Source of the DNA: Mailhella sp.
Lineage (GTDB): Bacteria > Desulfobacterota > Desulfovibrionia > Desulfovibrionales > Desulfovibrionaceae
Direction of reading: 5' to 3'
Assembly: GCA_017940105.1 (NCBI GenBank)
Contig: JAGAZG010000228.1
Location: 1-13,904 of the forward strand
Length of the DNA: 13,904 bases
The translations under genes were made by a program, and so were the position numbers. Below, in pieces: positions 6,830 through 13,785 of this stretch (within the stretch, counting starts at the first letter, position 1; each line of letters starts with the position of its first letter). Below the pieces are notes generated by a model that saw only the letters and a list, made by a program, of their open reading frames with translations, made no database searches and was not told the origin of the DNA.

Positions 6830-7828
6830 ATGACTAATCTTTGCTTCCACCGCGGCCGCAGGCTGCGCCGCACGCCCGCCATACGCGAAATAGTTCGTGA
6901 GACTTCCCTTTCTGCTTCTGATCTCATCATGCCGTATTTTGTCGTTGATACAACCGATGCAAACCTGCGCCAGCCCATTGCTTCCATGCCAGGGCAGTTT
7001 CAGCTCTCCCTTGAAGAACTGGAAAAAGAAGTGGCGGCTGCCGTGTCGCTCGGGCTTCGTGCCGTGCTGCTTTTCGGCATACCCGCAGAAAAAGATCCCC
7101 TTGGGCACGGCGCCTATGACAGCGATGGCATTGTTCAGCGGGCGACGCGCCTGCTCAAAAAAAACTGGCCTGATCTTGTGGTTGTCACCGACCTCTGCCT
7201 CTGCGAATATACGTCGCATGGTCATTGCGGCATCATTGCGGACGGTGACCGCACAGGTCATGTGCTCAATGACCAGACGCTGGAGCTTCTTGCCCGGACC
7301 GCCGTTTCGCAGGCGCAGGCCGGAGCCGATATCATTGCTCCTTCCGACATGATGGACGGCCGGGTGCTTGCCATCCGTCAGGCACTTGACAAAGCGGGCT
7401 TTGAAGAAACCCCGATCATGTCCTATGCCGTCAAATACGCCTCGGCTTATTACGGCCCCTTCCGCGACGCTGCCGATTCCGCCCCTCATTTCGGCGACCG
7501 CCGCACGTACCAGATGGATCCCGGCAATGTGCAGGAAGCCATGCGCGAAATGCAGGCGGACATAGACGAAGGGGCCGACCTGTTCATCGTCAAGCCTGCA
7601 GGCCCCTACCAGGATGTCCTGCGCCTCATGCATGACAGCTTCGACGTGCCTCTTGTCGCCTACCAGGTGAGCGGAGAATATTCCCTCATCTGCGCAGCCG
7701 CCCAGAATGGCTGGATTGACCGCAGGGCCGTCGTCATGGAAGCCCTCACAGGTATCAAGCGCTCCGGCGCAGGCATGATCATCACCTATTTTGCCACAGA
7801 AGCACTGCGCGAAGGATGGATACGCTGA
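6830..7828 (+). CDS. hemB: Porphobilinogen synthase (delta-aminolevulinic acid dehydratase)
   Basis: A 332-residue cytoplasmic enzyme that condenses two 5-aminolevulinate molecules to porphobilinogen, the common early step for siroheme, cobalamin and heme. It has the expected full length. The zinc site DLCLCEYTSHGHCG supplies Cys123, Cys125 and Cys133, marking the zinc-dependent class. The two active-site lysines are Lys202 (in MSYAVKYASAYYGPFRDA) and the Schiff-base Lys255 (in FIVKPAGPY). The C-terminus AYQVSGEYSLI and MEALTGIKRSGAGMIITYFA is typical. The start is supported by TAAGGA upstream. The stop codon shares one base with the ahbD start (TGATG), giving translational coupling. Placement among ahb genes matches its pathway role. 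Confidence 0.97.
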   Translation: MTNLCFHRGRRLRRTPAIREIVRETSLSASDLIMPYFVVDTTDANLRQPIASMPGQFQLSLEELEKEVAAAVSLGLRAVLLFGIPAEKDPLGHGAYDSDGIVQRATRLLKKNWPDLVVVTDLCLCEYTSHGHCGIIADGDRTGHVLNDQTLELLARTAVSQAQAGADIIAPSDMMDGRVLAIRQALDKAGFEETPIMSYAVKYASAYYGPFRDAADSAPHFGDRRTYQMDPGNVQEAMREMQADIDEGADLFIVKPAGPYQDVLRLMHDSFDVPLVAYQVSGEYSLICAAAQNGWIDRRAVVMEALTGIKRSGAGMIITYFATEALREGWIR

Positions 7829-9042
7829 TGGGCTGCCACCACGAAACATGCGCAATGGCAAACCCTGCAGAAAACGGCCAGCCAGCGCATCATAAAGGCA
7901 TGCCACCTGCCCATGGAGCGGGACATCCCATGCCGGCATCAGGAGGACCTTCCCGCACATTGCCGGACGGCTCGCCCAAATGCCGCCTGATCGCATGGGA
8001 AGTGACGCGTTCGTGCAACCTTGCCTGCAAGCACTGCCGTGCCGAAGCCCATCCGGAGCCCTATGAAGGGGAACTGAGCACAGCAGAAGCGAAAGCTCTT
8101 ATCGATACCTTTCCCCAGGTGGGCGAGCCCATAGTCATCTTCACCGGCGGAGACCCCATGATGCGGCCCGATATCTACGACCTTGCCGCATACGCGCGTG
8201 ATAAAGGACTGCGCTGCGTCATGTCGCCCAACGGAACGCTTATCACGCCTGAAACAGCCAGAAAAATCCGCGAGGCCGGCATAATGCGCTGCTCCATTTC
8301 CATAGACGCAGCAGACGCAGCGCATCACGACGCTTTTCGCGGCGTTCCAGGAGCTTTTGACGCCTCCATGCGAGGCATAAGCATGCTCAAGGCGGAAGGC
8401 GTTGAATTTCAAATCAACACGACCGTTACCAAAAGCAATCTTGCTTCATTCAAAAAGATCTTCCACCTTTGCGAAGACATAGGGGCTGCCGCATGGCATA
8501 TCTTTCTGCTTGTGCCCACGGGACGCGGGGCTTCAATCCAGGAAGAAGTCATCAGCGCCAAAGAATACGAAGACGTGCTGCACTGGTTTTATGACTTTCG
8601 CAAAACAACATCCATGCATCTGAAGGCAACGTGCGCCCCTCACTACTACAGAATCATGCGCCAGAAGGCCAAAGAAGAAGGAGTGACCGTCAACATGCAG
8701 AACTTCGGCATGGACGCCATGACCCGAGGATGCCTGGGGGGCACCGGCTTTTGCTTCATAAGCCATACGGGGCAGCTTCAGCCGTGCGGCTACCTTTCGC
8801 TTGACTGCGGCAATGTGCGTCAAACGCCTTTTCCTGAACTATGGAAAAATACGCCATGGTTCTTGAAATTCCGCGACCAGAAATCCTATGAGGGAAAATG
8901 CGGACGCTGCGAATACCACAGGGTTTGCGGTGGATGCCGCGCCCGTGCCGCAAGCATGTTCGGCAATCCCCTGGCCGAAGAACCCCTCTGCCTCTACCAG
9001 CCCATGAATAAGGCAGTCATGGGCAAGGAGAGTCTTTCATGA
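7828..9042 (+). CDS. ahbD: AhbD: heme b synthase (Fe-coproporphyrin III oxidative decarboxylase), radical SAM
   Basis: A 404-residue radical SAM/SPASM enzyme doing the last step of the siroheme route: oxidative decarboxylation of the propionates at C3 and C8 of Fe-coproporphyrin III to the vinyls of heme b. CNLACKHC (Cys63/67/70) holds the SAM cluster; FTGGDPMMRPD and SPNGTLITPE follow. The SPASM part has Cys302 and Cys309 (CLGGTGFC), PCGYLSLDCGNVR, and CGRCEYHRVCGGCRARA starting at Cys358. Residues 1-41 are a His-, Cys- and Pro-rich extension (GCHHETC, PAHHKG, PAHGAGHP). Start 7828 is favoured: it overlaps the hemB stop and has GAAGGA 11 nt upstream. An in-frame ATG at 7816 is too close to that site. 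The end overlaps the next gene by 4 nt. Confidence 0.93.
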   Translation: MGCHHETCAMANPAENGQPAHHKGMPPAHGAGHPMPASGGPSRTLPDGSPKCRLIAWEVTRSCNLACKHCRAEAHPEPYEGELSTAEAKALIDTFPQVGEPIVIFTGGDPMMRPDIYDLAAYARDKGLRCVMSPNGTLITPETARKIREAGIMRCSISIDAADAAHHDAFRGVPGAFDASMRGISMLKAEGVEFQINTTVTKSNLASFKKIFHLCEDIGAAAWHIFLLVPTGRGASIQEEVISAKEYEDVLHWFYDFRKTTSMHLKATCAPHYYRIMRQKAKEEGVTVNMQNFGMDAMTRGCLGGTGFCFISHTGQLQPCGYLSLDCGNVRQTPFPELWKNTPWFLKFRDQKSYEGKCGRCEYHRVCGGCRARAASMFGNPLAEEPLCLYQPMNKAVMGKESLS

Positions 9043-9500
9043 ATCAGGATGAACTGGATATCATTGACCGCCGCATCCTTGACATTATCCAAGCAGGCTT
9101 TCCCCTTGTGCCGCGGCCCTATGCAGCCATTGCCGAACAGCTGAACATTCCTGAAGAAGAAGCGCTTCAGCGCGTTAACGAAATGCGCCATAAAAAAATC
9201 ATCCGCAGGCTGGGAGCAAATTTTCAGTCTGCCAAGCTGGGCTTCCGCTCCACGCTTTGCGGCGCTGCCGTGCCCGAAGACAAGCTCGACGAGTTCATCA
9301 GCCTGGTCAACTCCATGCCGGGCGTGACGCACAACTATCTCCGCAATCATGAGTTTAACGTATGGTTCACGCTTATCGGCCCCTCCTGGGACGCCATCTG
9401 CGCAGACATACGGCGCATAGAGTCAGAAACCGGCATTTCAGTGATGAACCTGCCGGCTTCTAAGCTTTACAAGATACGCGTTGACTTTCAGATGGAATAA
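9039..9500 (+). CDS. ahbA: Siroheme decarboxylase subunit (Lrp/AsnC-like; AhbA-type more likely than AhbB)
   Basis: A 153-residue Lrp/AsnC-fold protein that in this pathway acts as an enzyme, not a regulator: AhbA and AhbB together decarboxylate siroheme to 12,18-didecarboxysiroheme. Residues ~6-55 are the winged-helix half (DIIDRRILDIIQAGFPLVPRPYAAIAEQL, then EEEALQRVNEMRHKKIIRRLGA). Residues ~65-150 are the ferredoxin-like half with the conserved VTHNYLRNHEFNVWFTL (His98, Tyr100, Arg102, His104, Trp109) and SKLYKIRVDF at the end. ATG overlaps the ahbD stop (ATGA), and a terminator follows. I assign the alpha subunit because of the NVWF pattern, but A versus B cannot be settled from memory. 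The partner subunit is absent from the window. Confidence 0.85.
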   Translation: MNQDELDIIDRRILDIIQAGFPLVPRPYAAIAEQLNIPEEEALQRVNEMRHKKIIRRLGANFQSAKLGFRSTLCGAAVPEDKLDEFISLVNSMPGVTHNYLRNHEFNVWFTLIGPSWDAICADIRRIESETGISVMNLPASKLYKIRVDFQME

Positions 9501-9523
9501 TGGGCTGCCTGCATGCAATAAAG

Positions 9524-9566
9524 CGGGGCAAGGCGAAACACATTCGCGCCACGCCCCGTTTTTTTT
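9524..9566 (+). terminator. Rho-independent terminator of the heme operon
   Basis: CGGGGC and GGCG (9524-9535) pair with CGCC and GCCCCG (9547-9558) around an 11-nt loop, with one 2-nt internal mismatch, followed by eight T residues (9559-9566). It starts 24 nt after the decarboxylase stop. The convergent deacetylase gene ends at 9583, so it separates two opposing transcripts. Confidence 0.9.
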
Positions 9567-9582
9567 GCCTGCGCGATCTCAT

Positions 9583-10620
9583 TCAGCGCTTCCGGCCCGT
9601 GCCGTCAATGCCAAAGCGCACATCTAAGGAGAGATTGTCACCCGGCCTGACAAAATAGCCGTTCCGCGTCCGTTCCGCCTCGCCCATGGTCAGCAGTTCG
9701 CTTACCTTTACCAGGCGGAATCCCTGGGCGCGCAGCCCTGCAATGATGTGCTCCGCAAGCTTGGCCGTACCCCTGGGCACAAGGTTTGCGTGCATCAGCA
9801 CTATGGAACCAGGCCTGATCTGGCGAAGGGCAGCCTTTGCTACGGACAAGGCCGCATTGTTCCTGCCGGTTTCAGCAGCGACATCCCATTGTATGACATG
9901 CAGGCCATAGCCTGCTAAAATTTCAAGGGCGCGATCACTGCAGCGCCCGTAGGGCAGGCGAAAAAGAGCAAGAGCAGGCGCTGGTTCTGCGGCAATGCTG
10001 CCGCCCTGCAAGGCGGCACGCCGTAAAAACTCCTCACGCAAAGCGGCATACACCGCCTGGGTCCATTCAATTTGCTCGCGCATGGCTGATTCGCTCATAA
10101 TGCCGAAATTGCCATGGGTCCAGGCATGGCTGCCAATTTCAAAAAGCGGTTCGCCCATGATCTGCATCACTCTTTCGGCATGCGTTCGCATCCATTTGCC
10201 GCCCATGAAAAGCGTTGCCGGCGTACCTGTTTTGCGCAGCACGGCAAGGGTTTCCATGTCGCATCCGGTAGTTTTTGTGGCGAGTTCGCACATGTCAAAC
10301 GTAAGGGCGGCCACCTTGTCTTCTCCTGCATTGACGCGGCGCACCGTGCCCTCCAGGGCTTTCGGCAGAGCAGGCAAAAACTGAGCACTCCCAAAAACTG
10401 CCGGAGGAGAAGGGTCGTTAGGCAGCGCCCCTCGTCCATCCGCGGCTGTAAAATTCCAGTCCTCCGGTTCTGCTGCAAAAGCCGAAATGCATTCCATAAA
10501 GATAAACAGCAGCGCCAGAAAGCAAAGCAGAGGGCGCCTGGCTGCCGAAGCGCTGCACGCTCTGCCTTTGGCAGGATTCAGCAAATAGAGTATATTGTTT
10601 TGCAATGTTTTCTCTTTCAT
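9583..10620 (-). CDS. Exported polysaccharide deacetylase (NodB/CE4 family)
   Basis: A 345-residue NodB-homology hydrolase, predicted to remove N- or O-acetyl groups from a cell-wall or exopolysaccharide glycan outside the cytoplasm. A signal sequence (hydrophobic core ~31-42, likely cleavage after AFA/AFAA near 49-50) follows an unusually long polar n-region of 30 residues. Motif 1 is LTFDMCE (Asp109), where the classical TFDD second Asp is replaced by Met. Motif 2 is SHAWTH (His165, His169). Motif 3 is RLPYGR (221-226), motif 4 is IQWDVAAET, and motif 5 is IVLMHAN (His277). About 25 residues between motifs 2 and 3 look like an inserted Ala-rich loop. The start at 10620 has no clear ribosome site, so the true start may differ. 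It is convergent with the heme operon. Confidence 0.87.
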   Translation of the reverse strand: MKEKTLQNNILYLLNPAKGRACSASAARRPLLCFLALLFIFMECISAFAAEPEDWNFTAADGRGALPNDPSPPAVFGSAQFLPALPKALEGTVRRVNAGEDKVAALTFDMCELATKTTGCDMETLAVLRKTGTPATLFMGGKWMRTHAERVMQIMGEPLFEIGSHAWTHGNFGIMSESAMREQIEWTQAVYAALREEFLRRAALQGGSIAAEPAPALALFRLPYGRCSDRALEILAGYGLHVIQWDVAAETGRNNAALSVAKAALRQIRPGSIVLMHANLVPRGTAKLAEHIIAGLRAQGFRLVKVSELLTMGEAERTRNGYFVRPGDNLSLDVRFGIDGTGRKR

Positions 10621-10715
10621 TGTTCAGTCCGGGCAAAAACGCAGCGCCCAACGGAATGTCTTGAACAAAAAATTACTTGCAGATATGCTGAAATCCGCAA
10701 ACAAACGAGGCAAGC

Positions 10716-10790
10716 ATGCTCACAGGAATGACCATCACGCAAAATCTCTCCGCTGTTTCGGGCGGAGCCTTTTTTGCCGGCCATACCTGA
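10716..10790 (+). CDS. Possible 24-residue leader peptide
   Basis: ATG 10716 follows GAGG (10707-10710) with a 5-nt gap and opens a 24-codon frame starting MLTGMTITQN and ending GGAFFAGHT before TGA (10788-10790). The codons run through both arms of the terminator hairpin at 10748-10767, so translation could alter hairpin formation. It has no obvious runs of regulatory codons. It may be chance. Confidence 0.2.
   Translation: MLTGMTITQNLSAVSGGAFFAGHT
10748..10775 (+). terminator. Intrinsic terminator or attenuator in the yedE leader
   Basis: CTCCGC (10748-10753) pairs with GCGGAG (10762-10767) around an 8-nt loop, followed by CC and six T residues (10770-10775). No recognised plus-strand gene ends before it: the heme operon terminator is over 1.1 kb upstream and the deacetylase runs the other way. 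It therefore fits an attenuator about 80 nt after a promoter-like element, or the end of a small RNA. Confidence 0.5.
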
Positions 10791-11011
10791 ACCCGGCGCA
10801 GATGGAGCAGGATGTTCCAGCGCGTCCATGGGCGGCATGGCTTGCATATAGCCGCCAGACCGATTGACTCCTTCCTTCTGCAGGCATAGCAACGCGCCGC
10901 ATGGGCAACGGCTTTGAAGAATGGCTTGTCCAAAGCAGCGGCCAGATTTTGCATGCGGCCATGCCCAAGCATGTATCTTTACGCAAAAAAACTCAAGGAA
11001 GGAGAATACGA

Positions 11012-12100
11012 GTGAAAGCAAGCAATCCCTTTGCCACAAATATCGGCATCATTGTCGTCGGCCTGGTTATTGGAGCGGCGGCCATCCTTTTGCAGAAGAT
11101 GGGCAACCCGGGCAACATGGGCATATGCGTCGCCTGCTTTGAACGTGATCTGGCCGGCGGGCTTGGCCTGCACCGCGCAGCCATAGTGCAGTACATACGT
11201 CCTGAAATCATCGGCTTTGTGCTAGGTTCACTGTGCATGGCCCTTGCCTTTGGAGAATTTCGTCCACGCGGAGGCTCGTCACCCATCACCCGCTTTATTC
11301 TGGGCATCATTGCTGCCATGGGCGCGCTGGTGTTTCTGGGCTGCCCCTGGCGCACCATCCTCCGCCTGGCAGGCGGCGACTGGAACGCCTTGCTTGGCAT
11401 TGCCGGCCTTATCACGGGCATTGCCATAGGAACAGTGTTCTTCAGGCGCGGCTACACGCTTGGAAGCAGCGTTAAGCAAAGCGCACTGACTGGATGGATG
11501 TTCCCACTGCTCATGGCAGGCATCCTGGTTCTTGCCCTGGCTTTTCCGCAGATATCCGGCCAGCCTCAAAGCGGGCCGCTGTTCTATTCGCAAAAGGGTC
11601 CCGGCTCCATGCACGCTCCCTTCCTTATTTCTTTCGGTGCGGCGCTTGTCATCGGCGCGTTGGCGCAGCGCAGCAGATTCTGCACGATGGGCGCCTTCCG
11701 CGATCTTATACTTTTCCGCTACACGCATCTCTTTCTCGGAGTGCTTGCCATGTTTGCCGCCGCTTTGGCCGGCAATCTCCTGCTGGGCGGTTTCCATCCC
11801 GGCTTTGCCAATCAGCCCATCGCCCACACTGACGGGCTTTGGAACTTCTGCGGAATGGTGACGGCTGGCCTTGCTTTTGCCCTTGCCGGAGGCTGTCCTG
11901 GACGGCAGTTGTTCATGTCAGGCGAAGGTGACAGCGACGCTGCCATATTTGCCCTTGGCATGCTCGCCGGCGCAGCCATGGCTCACAATCTGGGCACGGC
12001 CAGCTCCGGCGCAGGCATAGGAGCCTACGGCATTCACGCCACAGTGATCGGTTTTGCCGTCTGCCTGCTTATTGGCGTCTGCCACTGCAAAAAAGCATAA
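11012..12100 (+). CDS. yedE: Selenium metabolism membrane protein YedE (YeeE/YedE family)
   Basis: A 362-residue polytopic inner-membrane protein of the sulfur/selenium transport family (PF04143); the selenium-associated subfamily is called YedE/FdhT. About ten hydrophobic segments are visible in two repeats. Family landmarks are NMGICVACFERDLAGGLGLHRA (Cys39, Cys42), YIRPEIIGFVLGS, GCPWR (Cys111), RSRFCTMGAFRD (Cys224) and GGCPGRQLFMSGEGDSD (Cys295). The conserved cysteines suggest handling of a reduced Se or S species across the membrane, by analogy with the family. The start is GTG 11012, preceded by a very strong AAGGAAGGAG 7 nt upstream; the open frame extends further left but lacks family features. 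A TusA-like gene follows after 16 nt, and the operon continues with YedF, supporting selenium rather than general sulfur use. Confidence 0.9.
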   Translation: MKASNPFATNIGIIVVGLVIGAAAILLQKMGNPGNMGICVACFERDLAGGLGLHRAAIVQYIRPEIIGFVLGSLCMALAFGEFRPRGGSSPITRFILGIIAAMGALVFLGCPWRTILRLAGGDWNALLGIAGLITGIAIGTVFFRRGYTLGSSVKQSALTGWMFPLLMAGILVLALAFPQISGQPQSGPLFYSQKGPGSMHAPFLISFGAALVIGALAQRSRFCTMGAFRDLILFRYTHLFLGVLAMFAAALAGNLLLGGFHPGFANQPIAHTDGLWNFCGMVTAGLAFALAGGCPGRQLFMSGEGDSDAAIFALGMLAGAAMAHNLGTASSGAGIGAYGIHATVIGFAVCLLIGVCHCKKA

Positions 12101-12116
12101 CCAGAGGAGAAAAAAA

Positions 12117-12320
12117 ATGCTTATTGATACCAGAGGTCTTTCCTGCCCGCAGCCGCTGCTCATGGTATACCCTCATTTAAGCGGAAGCGAAGCCATAGAC
12201 GTGCTCGTCGACAATGCCACAAGCCGTGAAAACATAACCAGAGCCGCGCATAAAAACGGCTGGAACGTAACGGAACAGGCGGAGTCTGAAGACGTTATAC
12301 GCCTCGAACTGCGCAAGTAA
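12117..12320 (+). CDS. TusA/SirA-like sulfur (selenium) carrier protein
   Basis: A 67-residue TusA-fold protein. The active-site motif is LSCPQP with Cys10, the residue that carries a persulfide or perselenide in relatives, followed by the characteristic VLVDNATSRENITRAAHKNGW. It is near minimal length for the family (TusA is about 80). Ribosome site AGAGGAGA sits 6 nt before ATG 12117; upstream codons in the open frame overlap yedE and are not likely used. The stop shares one base with the next start (TAATG). The VDN..S.ENI pattern is closer to the N-terminal domain of YedF than to E. coli TusA. In this operon it probably passes Se or S between YedE and downstream proteins, which is inference. 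Confidence 0.87.
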   Translation: MLIDTRGLSCPQPLLMVYPHLSGSEAIDVLVDNATSRENITRAAHKNGWNVTEQAESEDVIRLELRK

Positions 12321-12892
12321 TGTTTAAACGCCTGTCAGCATTGCTGGGGGGGAATAAGAAATCCCCCCAAAAAACGCCGTTGCATGAGACGGAAAAAGGC
12401 TTCCTGGTCTTCCATCACACGGGCGAAGTCATTCGAGCGGAGCAGATGCTCCAGAAGGCCGGTTTTTACGTGGAAATCAAAGGCCCGCCGCCTGATTTGC
12501 GCACAGGATGCGACATGGTCATCGTTTTTCCGCTTCTTAAAGAATTTGCCGTGCGCCGCGAACTGGAAAAAGCAGGGTTGCATCCCGCTGACATCATACC
12601 CATGCGCGGCGGCATGCTTGAACCGGTATCGCTGCTGAAAACAATAGACTACGGCAAATGGATCATGGTGCAGGCAGCCAACGTAAAGATCACCGTTGAA
12701 AAAGCCAGCGGCGCCATCGTCAATGTTTCAGGCGGCGGATGCCCGGATGTGCCCTGGCTGGCAGGCCTTATGGTCGGCCAGAACATTTTTGCGGCAGACG
12801 AACCCCGCATTAATGGCCAGTCGCTCTGCTCATACGCACTCCAAAAAGCGTTTATTGAAGCGCGCAGACTGATCGAGGACGGAGAAACATGA
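12320..12892 (+). CDS. DUF3343 (putative Se/S carrier-like) protein with a C-terminal extension
   Basis: A 190-residue cytoplasmic protein. Residues ~26-95 match the DUF3343 / putative Se/S-carrier-like pattern (PF11823): GFLVFHHTGEVIRAEQMLQKAGFYVEI, then PPPDLRTGCDMVIVF with Cys64, and ELEKAGL. The domain is usually found alone at about 80-90 residues; here about 90 more follow (YGKWIMVQAANVKITVEKASGAIVNVSGGGCPDVPWLAGLMVG, Cys141), which I do not recognise. The gene is coupled at both ends: TAATG with the TusA-like gene and a 4-nt overlap with the kinase-like gene. Near its start the mRNA carries a G-run/C-run hairpin (12347-12368). Role in selenium trafficking is inferred from family and operon. 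Confidence 0.8.
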   Translation: MFKRLSALLGGNKKSPQKTPLHETEKGFLVFHHTGEVIRAEQMLQKAGFYVEIKGPPPDLRTGCDMVIVFPLLKEFAVRRELEKAGLHPADIIPMRGGMLEPVSLLKTIDYGKWIMVQAANVKITVEKASGAIVNVSGGGCPDVPWLAGLMVGQNIFAADEPRINGQSLCSYALQKAFIEARRLIEDGET

Positions 12893-13785
12893 TGAACTGG
12901 CTTATCTGCGGAACCGTGCCTGACGACAATTTTCCTCTTTGCCTGGGCACGTGGATGGTTGAAAAAGAAATGCTTGTTCCCGTTTCTTCTTTTGACGGAT
13001 CCGGCCCCATCCCGTGCGTGCCCGTTCGACGCGGCACGCCAGCTTTGTCCGCATCGGCCATTCTTGCCGCCAATGCCTTATCGTCTTCTCCGCCTGCCCT
13101 TCTGCTGGCCGGAGATCAGGGCAGCGGAAAAGGCAGCGCCAGGCTTTATGACTTTCTTGCCGAATGGCTGATAAAGGATGAGTCTGCTAACATCAAGGGA
13201 TTGACCTTTCATTACATGTTTCCCAGCGTCGACGGTCACAACCGCATCCTCATGGCGCTGGATGAACGCAAAGGCACGCGACCCAGGCTGATTGCCGACG
13301 CTGGATTTATGTACGCCGCAAAAATGAGCGGCTTTGCCGCCCGCTATGATGTATTTACTCCCGATGCTGGCGAACTGGCTTTTCTTGCGGACGAAAAAGC
13401 CCCGCATCCTTTTTACACAAGGGGATTTTTTCTTGCTGATGGGCAAGACGTCCCTGCACTCGCCCGCATGGCCTTTGATCATGAAGACAGCGCAAAAATT
13501 CTTTTGGTCAAGGGCAAAACCGATTTGATCGTGGAACATGGCGAGGTTACAGCCAGCGTCAGCAAACCCTGCATACCCTTCATGGAACCCATCGGAGGCA
13601 CGGGTGACATTGTCACAGGACTTTTGACAGCCTTTGCCTCTGCCGGCATTCCCCTTTTCCAGGCCTGTGTCAGGGCGGCACAGGCAGCCCGCTTTGCTGG
13701 CGAAGCCGCAGACCCCACTCCTGCAACTTCTGTGTCGCAAATCATGCCCTTCATCAAAGAAGGCGTAATAAGGACCAATGCATGA
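12889..13785 (+). CDS. Ribokinase-fold / YjeF-C-like sugar kinase-related protein of the selenium operon
   Basis: A 298-residue protein resembling the carbohydrate-kinase / ADP-dependent NAD(P)HX dehydratase fold (PF01256-like). Visible landmarks are FTPDAGELAFLADE (~156-169, like the LTPH.GE segment), KILLVKGKTDLIV (~203-215), and EPIGGTGDIVTGLLTAFA (233-250) with the anion-hole GTGD motif and its catalytic Asp240. An early LLAGDQGSGKGS (72-83) is a Gly-rich phosphate-loop-like sequence but lacks the Ser/Thr of a true Walker A. The N-terminal ~60 residues are not assigned. It overlaps its neighbours by 4 nt on each side (ATGA-type), so its product is likely needed in fixed ratio with the selenium carriers. 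A start at 12892 is equally possible. Its substrate is unknown; a housekeeping NAD(P)HX repair role is less likely given the operon. Confidence 0.78.
   Translation: MMNWLICGTVPDDNFPLCLGTWMVEKEMLVPVSSFDGSGPIPCVPVRRGTPALSASAILAANALSSSPPALLLAGDQGSGKGSARLYDFLAEWLIKDESANIKGLTFHYMFPSVDGHNRILMALDERKGTRPRLIADAGFMYAAKMSGFAARYDVFTPDAGELAFLADEKAPHPFYTRGFFLADGQDVPALARMAFDHEDSAKILLVKGKTDLIVEHGEVTASVSKPCIPFMEPIGGTGDIVTGLLTAFASAGIPLFQACVRAAQAARFAGEAADPTPATSVSQIMPFIKEGVIRTNA

Larger units (their letters stand above)
10621..11011 (+). promoter_or_regulatory. Structured leader upstream of yedE
   Basis: This 391-nt gap has no established gene. A promoter-like pair TTGAAC (10661-10666) and TATGCT (10684-10689) is spaced 17 bp. 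A 24-codon ORF (10716-10790) with GAGG upstream spans an intrinsic-terminator hairpin (10748-10775). Further stems lie downstream, such as GGCGGC (10831-10836) with GCCGCC (10851-10856) and GGCC...GGCC around 10941-10961. The pattern suggests a regulated leader for the selenium operon or a small RNA. No known riboswitch class was recognised. The promoter of the divergent deacetylase must also lie in the left part. Confidence 0.35.

Noticed and set aside
6812..7996. 394-residue minus-strand frame opposite hemB
   Set aside because: hemB is certain from its zinc site and active-site lysines; the antisense frame is a GC-rich codon-bias shadow.
9039..9500. Ordinary Lrp/AsnC transcription regulator
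   Set aside because: The VTHNYLRNHEFNVWF segment and its overlap with ahbD identify a siroheme decarboxylase subunit.
10621..11011. A known riboswitch or a selC (tRNA-Sec) gene in the yedE leader
   Set aside because: I found no cobalamin, TPP or other familiar consensus boxes and no cloverleaf or CCA-type acceptor stem.
10617..11039. Minus-strand frames in the yedE leader (140, 99 and 83 residues)
   Set aside because: None has a recognisable domain, they overlap each other in different frames, and the region shows RNA-structure and promoter-like features instead.
11279..11827. 182-residue minus-strand frame inside yedE
   Set aside because: It is antisense to well-conserved YedE motifs and has typical shadow composition.
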